Source of the DNA: Oscillospiraceae bacterium
GTDB lineage: Bacteria; Bacillota; Clostridia; Oscillospirales; Ruminococcaceae
Reading direction: 5' to 3'
Assembly: GCA_029098085.1 (NCBI GenBank)
Contig: JAQXNQ010000148.1
Coordinates: forward strand, 1 to 7,315
DNA length: 7,315 bases
Below, piece after piece: positions 6,955-7,315 of this stretch. A model generated the notes under the pieces. The model saw nothing but the letters and a program-made list of their open reading frames with translations, ran no database searches and was not told the DNA's origin. Each line of letters begins with the position of its first letter. The stretch's first letter is position 1. The position numbers and the translations under genes were made by a program.

Positions 6955-6989
6955 CTTAACTATTCCCTATTCACCATTCACTATTCACT
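6955..6989 (-). repeat. Right tandem heptads, inverted, 5 degenerate units
   Basis: Read on the - strand from 6989 inward, the units are AGTGAAT, AGTGAAT, GGTGAAT, AGGGAAT, AGTTAAG. They mirror the left array but have drifted more. They form the right arm of the element and end 85 bases before the glpP start. Confidence 0.85.
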
Positions 6990-7020
6990 AACTATCCTTT
7001 CAGAGCAGCCGCAAGGCTCT

Positions 7021-7047
7021 CCGCCGTCCGTCATCCACCGCCGTCCG
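7021..7047 (+). repeat. Direct repeat CCGCCGTCCG in the glpP leader
   Basis: CCGCCGTCCG occurs at 7021-7030 and 7038-7047, and a third time inside glpP at 7118-7127. The leader stretch 7028-7047 and the coding stretch 7109-7127 differ by one substitution and one missing base over 20 bases. It may be a small local duplication, or chance in GC-rich sequence. Confidence 0.4.
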
Positions 7048-7061
7048 CCTGCTTTGCAGGC
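7047..7061 (+). promoter_or_regulatory. Leader hairpin next to the glpP ribosome binding site
   Basis: GCCTGC-TTT-GCAGGC is a perfect 6-bp stem with a 3-base loop. It ends 2 bases before the AGGAGG at 7064-7069. A second weaker stem, AGCC-GCAA-GGCT with a GNRA-type loop, lies at 7007-7018. The position could affect ribosome access, but function is inferred only from placement. Confidence 0.35.
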
Positions 7062-7063
7062 CC

Positions 7064-7069
7064 AGGAGG
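7064..7069 (+). promoter_or_regulatory. Ribosome binding site of glpP
   Basis: A perfect AGGAGG lies 5 bases before ATG 7075. It decides this start, although the frame is open further upstream through the repeat element. Confidence 0.8.
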
Positions 7070-7074
7070 AGCTC

Positions 7075-7315
7075 ATGCATCCCGCTTTGTCACTGATGGA
7101 AGAAAATCCCGTCATCGCCGCCGTCCGGGATCCCGCCCGCTGGCAGCAGGCGCTGGCTTCCCCGGCGCCGGTGCTGTTCCTGCTCTGCGGCGACATTCTG
7201 ACCGCCCGGGGGCTGGTGGACGTCGCCCGCGTCCGGGGCAAGCAGGTCTTTGTCCATATGGAGCTGCTGGGCGGCCTGGGCCGGGATAACCGGGCGGTGG
7301 ACTTCATCGCCGGGG
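7075..7315 (+). CDS. glpP: Glycerol-3-phosphate responsive antiterminator (GlpP family), 3' partial
   Basis: GlpP-family proteins bind glycerol-3-phosphate and then the leader RNA of glycerol-use genes, preventing early termination of transcription. They are cytoplasmic and about 180-190 residues long. Here 80 codons are visible before the window ends. The N-terminus follows the family pattern: ENPVIAAVRD (10-19), VLFLLCGDI (33-41), GKQVFVHMELLGGLGRD (55-71) and AVDFIAG (74-80), that is, the alternating strands and helices of a TIM-barrel-like fold. The ATG has a perfect AGGAGG. It lies in the same direction as the ATPase operon but 249 bases after it, with the repeat element between, so it is likely a separate unit. 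Glycerol kinase, facilitator or glycerol-3-phosphate dehydrogenase genes might follow downstream. The call rests on remembered motifs; family membership is likely but not proven by alignment. Confidence 0.85.
   Translation, partial: MHPALSLMEENPVIAAVRDPARWQQALASPAPVLFLLCGDILTARGLVDVARVRGKQVFVHMELLGGLGRDNRAVDFIAG

Larger units (their letters stand above)
6807..6989. mobile_element. MITE-like palindromic element with heptad-built terminal inverted repeats
   Basis: The 183-bp segment has terminal inverted repeats 6807-6846 and 6950-6989 that match at 33 of 40 positions by hand alignment. Each arm is a run of five degenerate 7-bp units of the form AGTGAAN read inward. Inside are an 11-bp inner inverted repeat (6866-6876 with 6922-6932, 10 of 11 matching) and one small hairpin on each side. 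It encodes no protein and is more AT-rich than its surroundings. These traits fit a non-autonomous miniature inverted-repeat element. I see no clear target-site duplication at the two outer edges, so a transposition origin is inferred, not shown. Such heptad repeats are, to my recollection, common between genes in clostridia. It overlaps the last 19 bases of the D gene. Confidence 0.75.

Noticed and set aside
6981..7307. 108-codon open frame on the - strand opposite glpP
   Set aside because: It is antisense to the GlpP reading frame, which has a perfect ribosome site and family motifs. The - strand frame is Ser/Arg-rich and without recognisable features.

Overview
The window carries most of a V/A-type (Ntp/Atp-type) rotary ATPase operon on the + strand, read in the order I-K-F-E-A-B-D. 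It is followed by a compact AT-richer repeat element and by the 5' part of a glpP-like glycerol-3-phosphate-responsive antiterminator gene. The base composition is GC-rich with G/C-biased third codon positions. Ribosome binding sites are strong and of AGGAGG type. A bacterial V/A-ATPase next to GlpP, a Firmicutes family, suggests a GC-rich gut-type clostridium, with Oscillospiraceae/Ruminococcaceae-like as the best guess. This taxonomic call is an inference from style and gene content, not from a marker gene.

Layout. Positions 2-1594 hold the membrane stator subunit I, whose N-terminus lies before the window. Positions 1618-2037 hold the proteolipid K, 2061-2369 the rotor subunit F and 2389-2997 the peripheral-stalk subunit E. 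Positions 2994-4742 hold the catalytic subunit A, with a TTG start that overlaps the E stop. Positions 4759-6168 hold the non-catalytic subunit B and 6196-6825 the central-shaft subunit D. Gaps between genes are 16-27 bases, or a 4-base overlap, so the set looks like one transcription unit whose promoter is upstream of the window. The A3B3 head hydrolyses or makes ATP, D and F form the rotor shaft, K forms the membrane ring, I carries the ion half-channels, and E (with an unseen G partner) is the stator stalk. Subunit C, which couples the shaft to the ring, and subunit G are not in the window. They should lie upstream of I or elsewhere.

Positions 6807-6989 form a miniature-transposon-like palindromic element. 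Its roughly 40-bp terminal inverted repeats are each built from five 7-bp heptads of the type AGTGAAN. The left end runs into the D gene and supplies its last five codons and its stop. Two local hairpins and an inner inverted repeat lie between the arms. A short leader with a small hairpin (7047-7061) and an AGGAGG site then precedes glpP (7075 to the window end), which is cut off at 80 codons.

The window is mostly an ordinary, well-conserved energy-metabolism operon. The parts worth a second look are the heptad-repeat element and its capture of the D stop codon, the atypical N-terminal half of the K proteolipid and its missing sodium-ligand glutamine, and the absence of subunit C from its common position.
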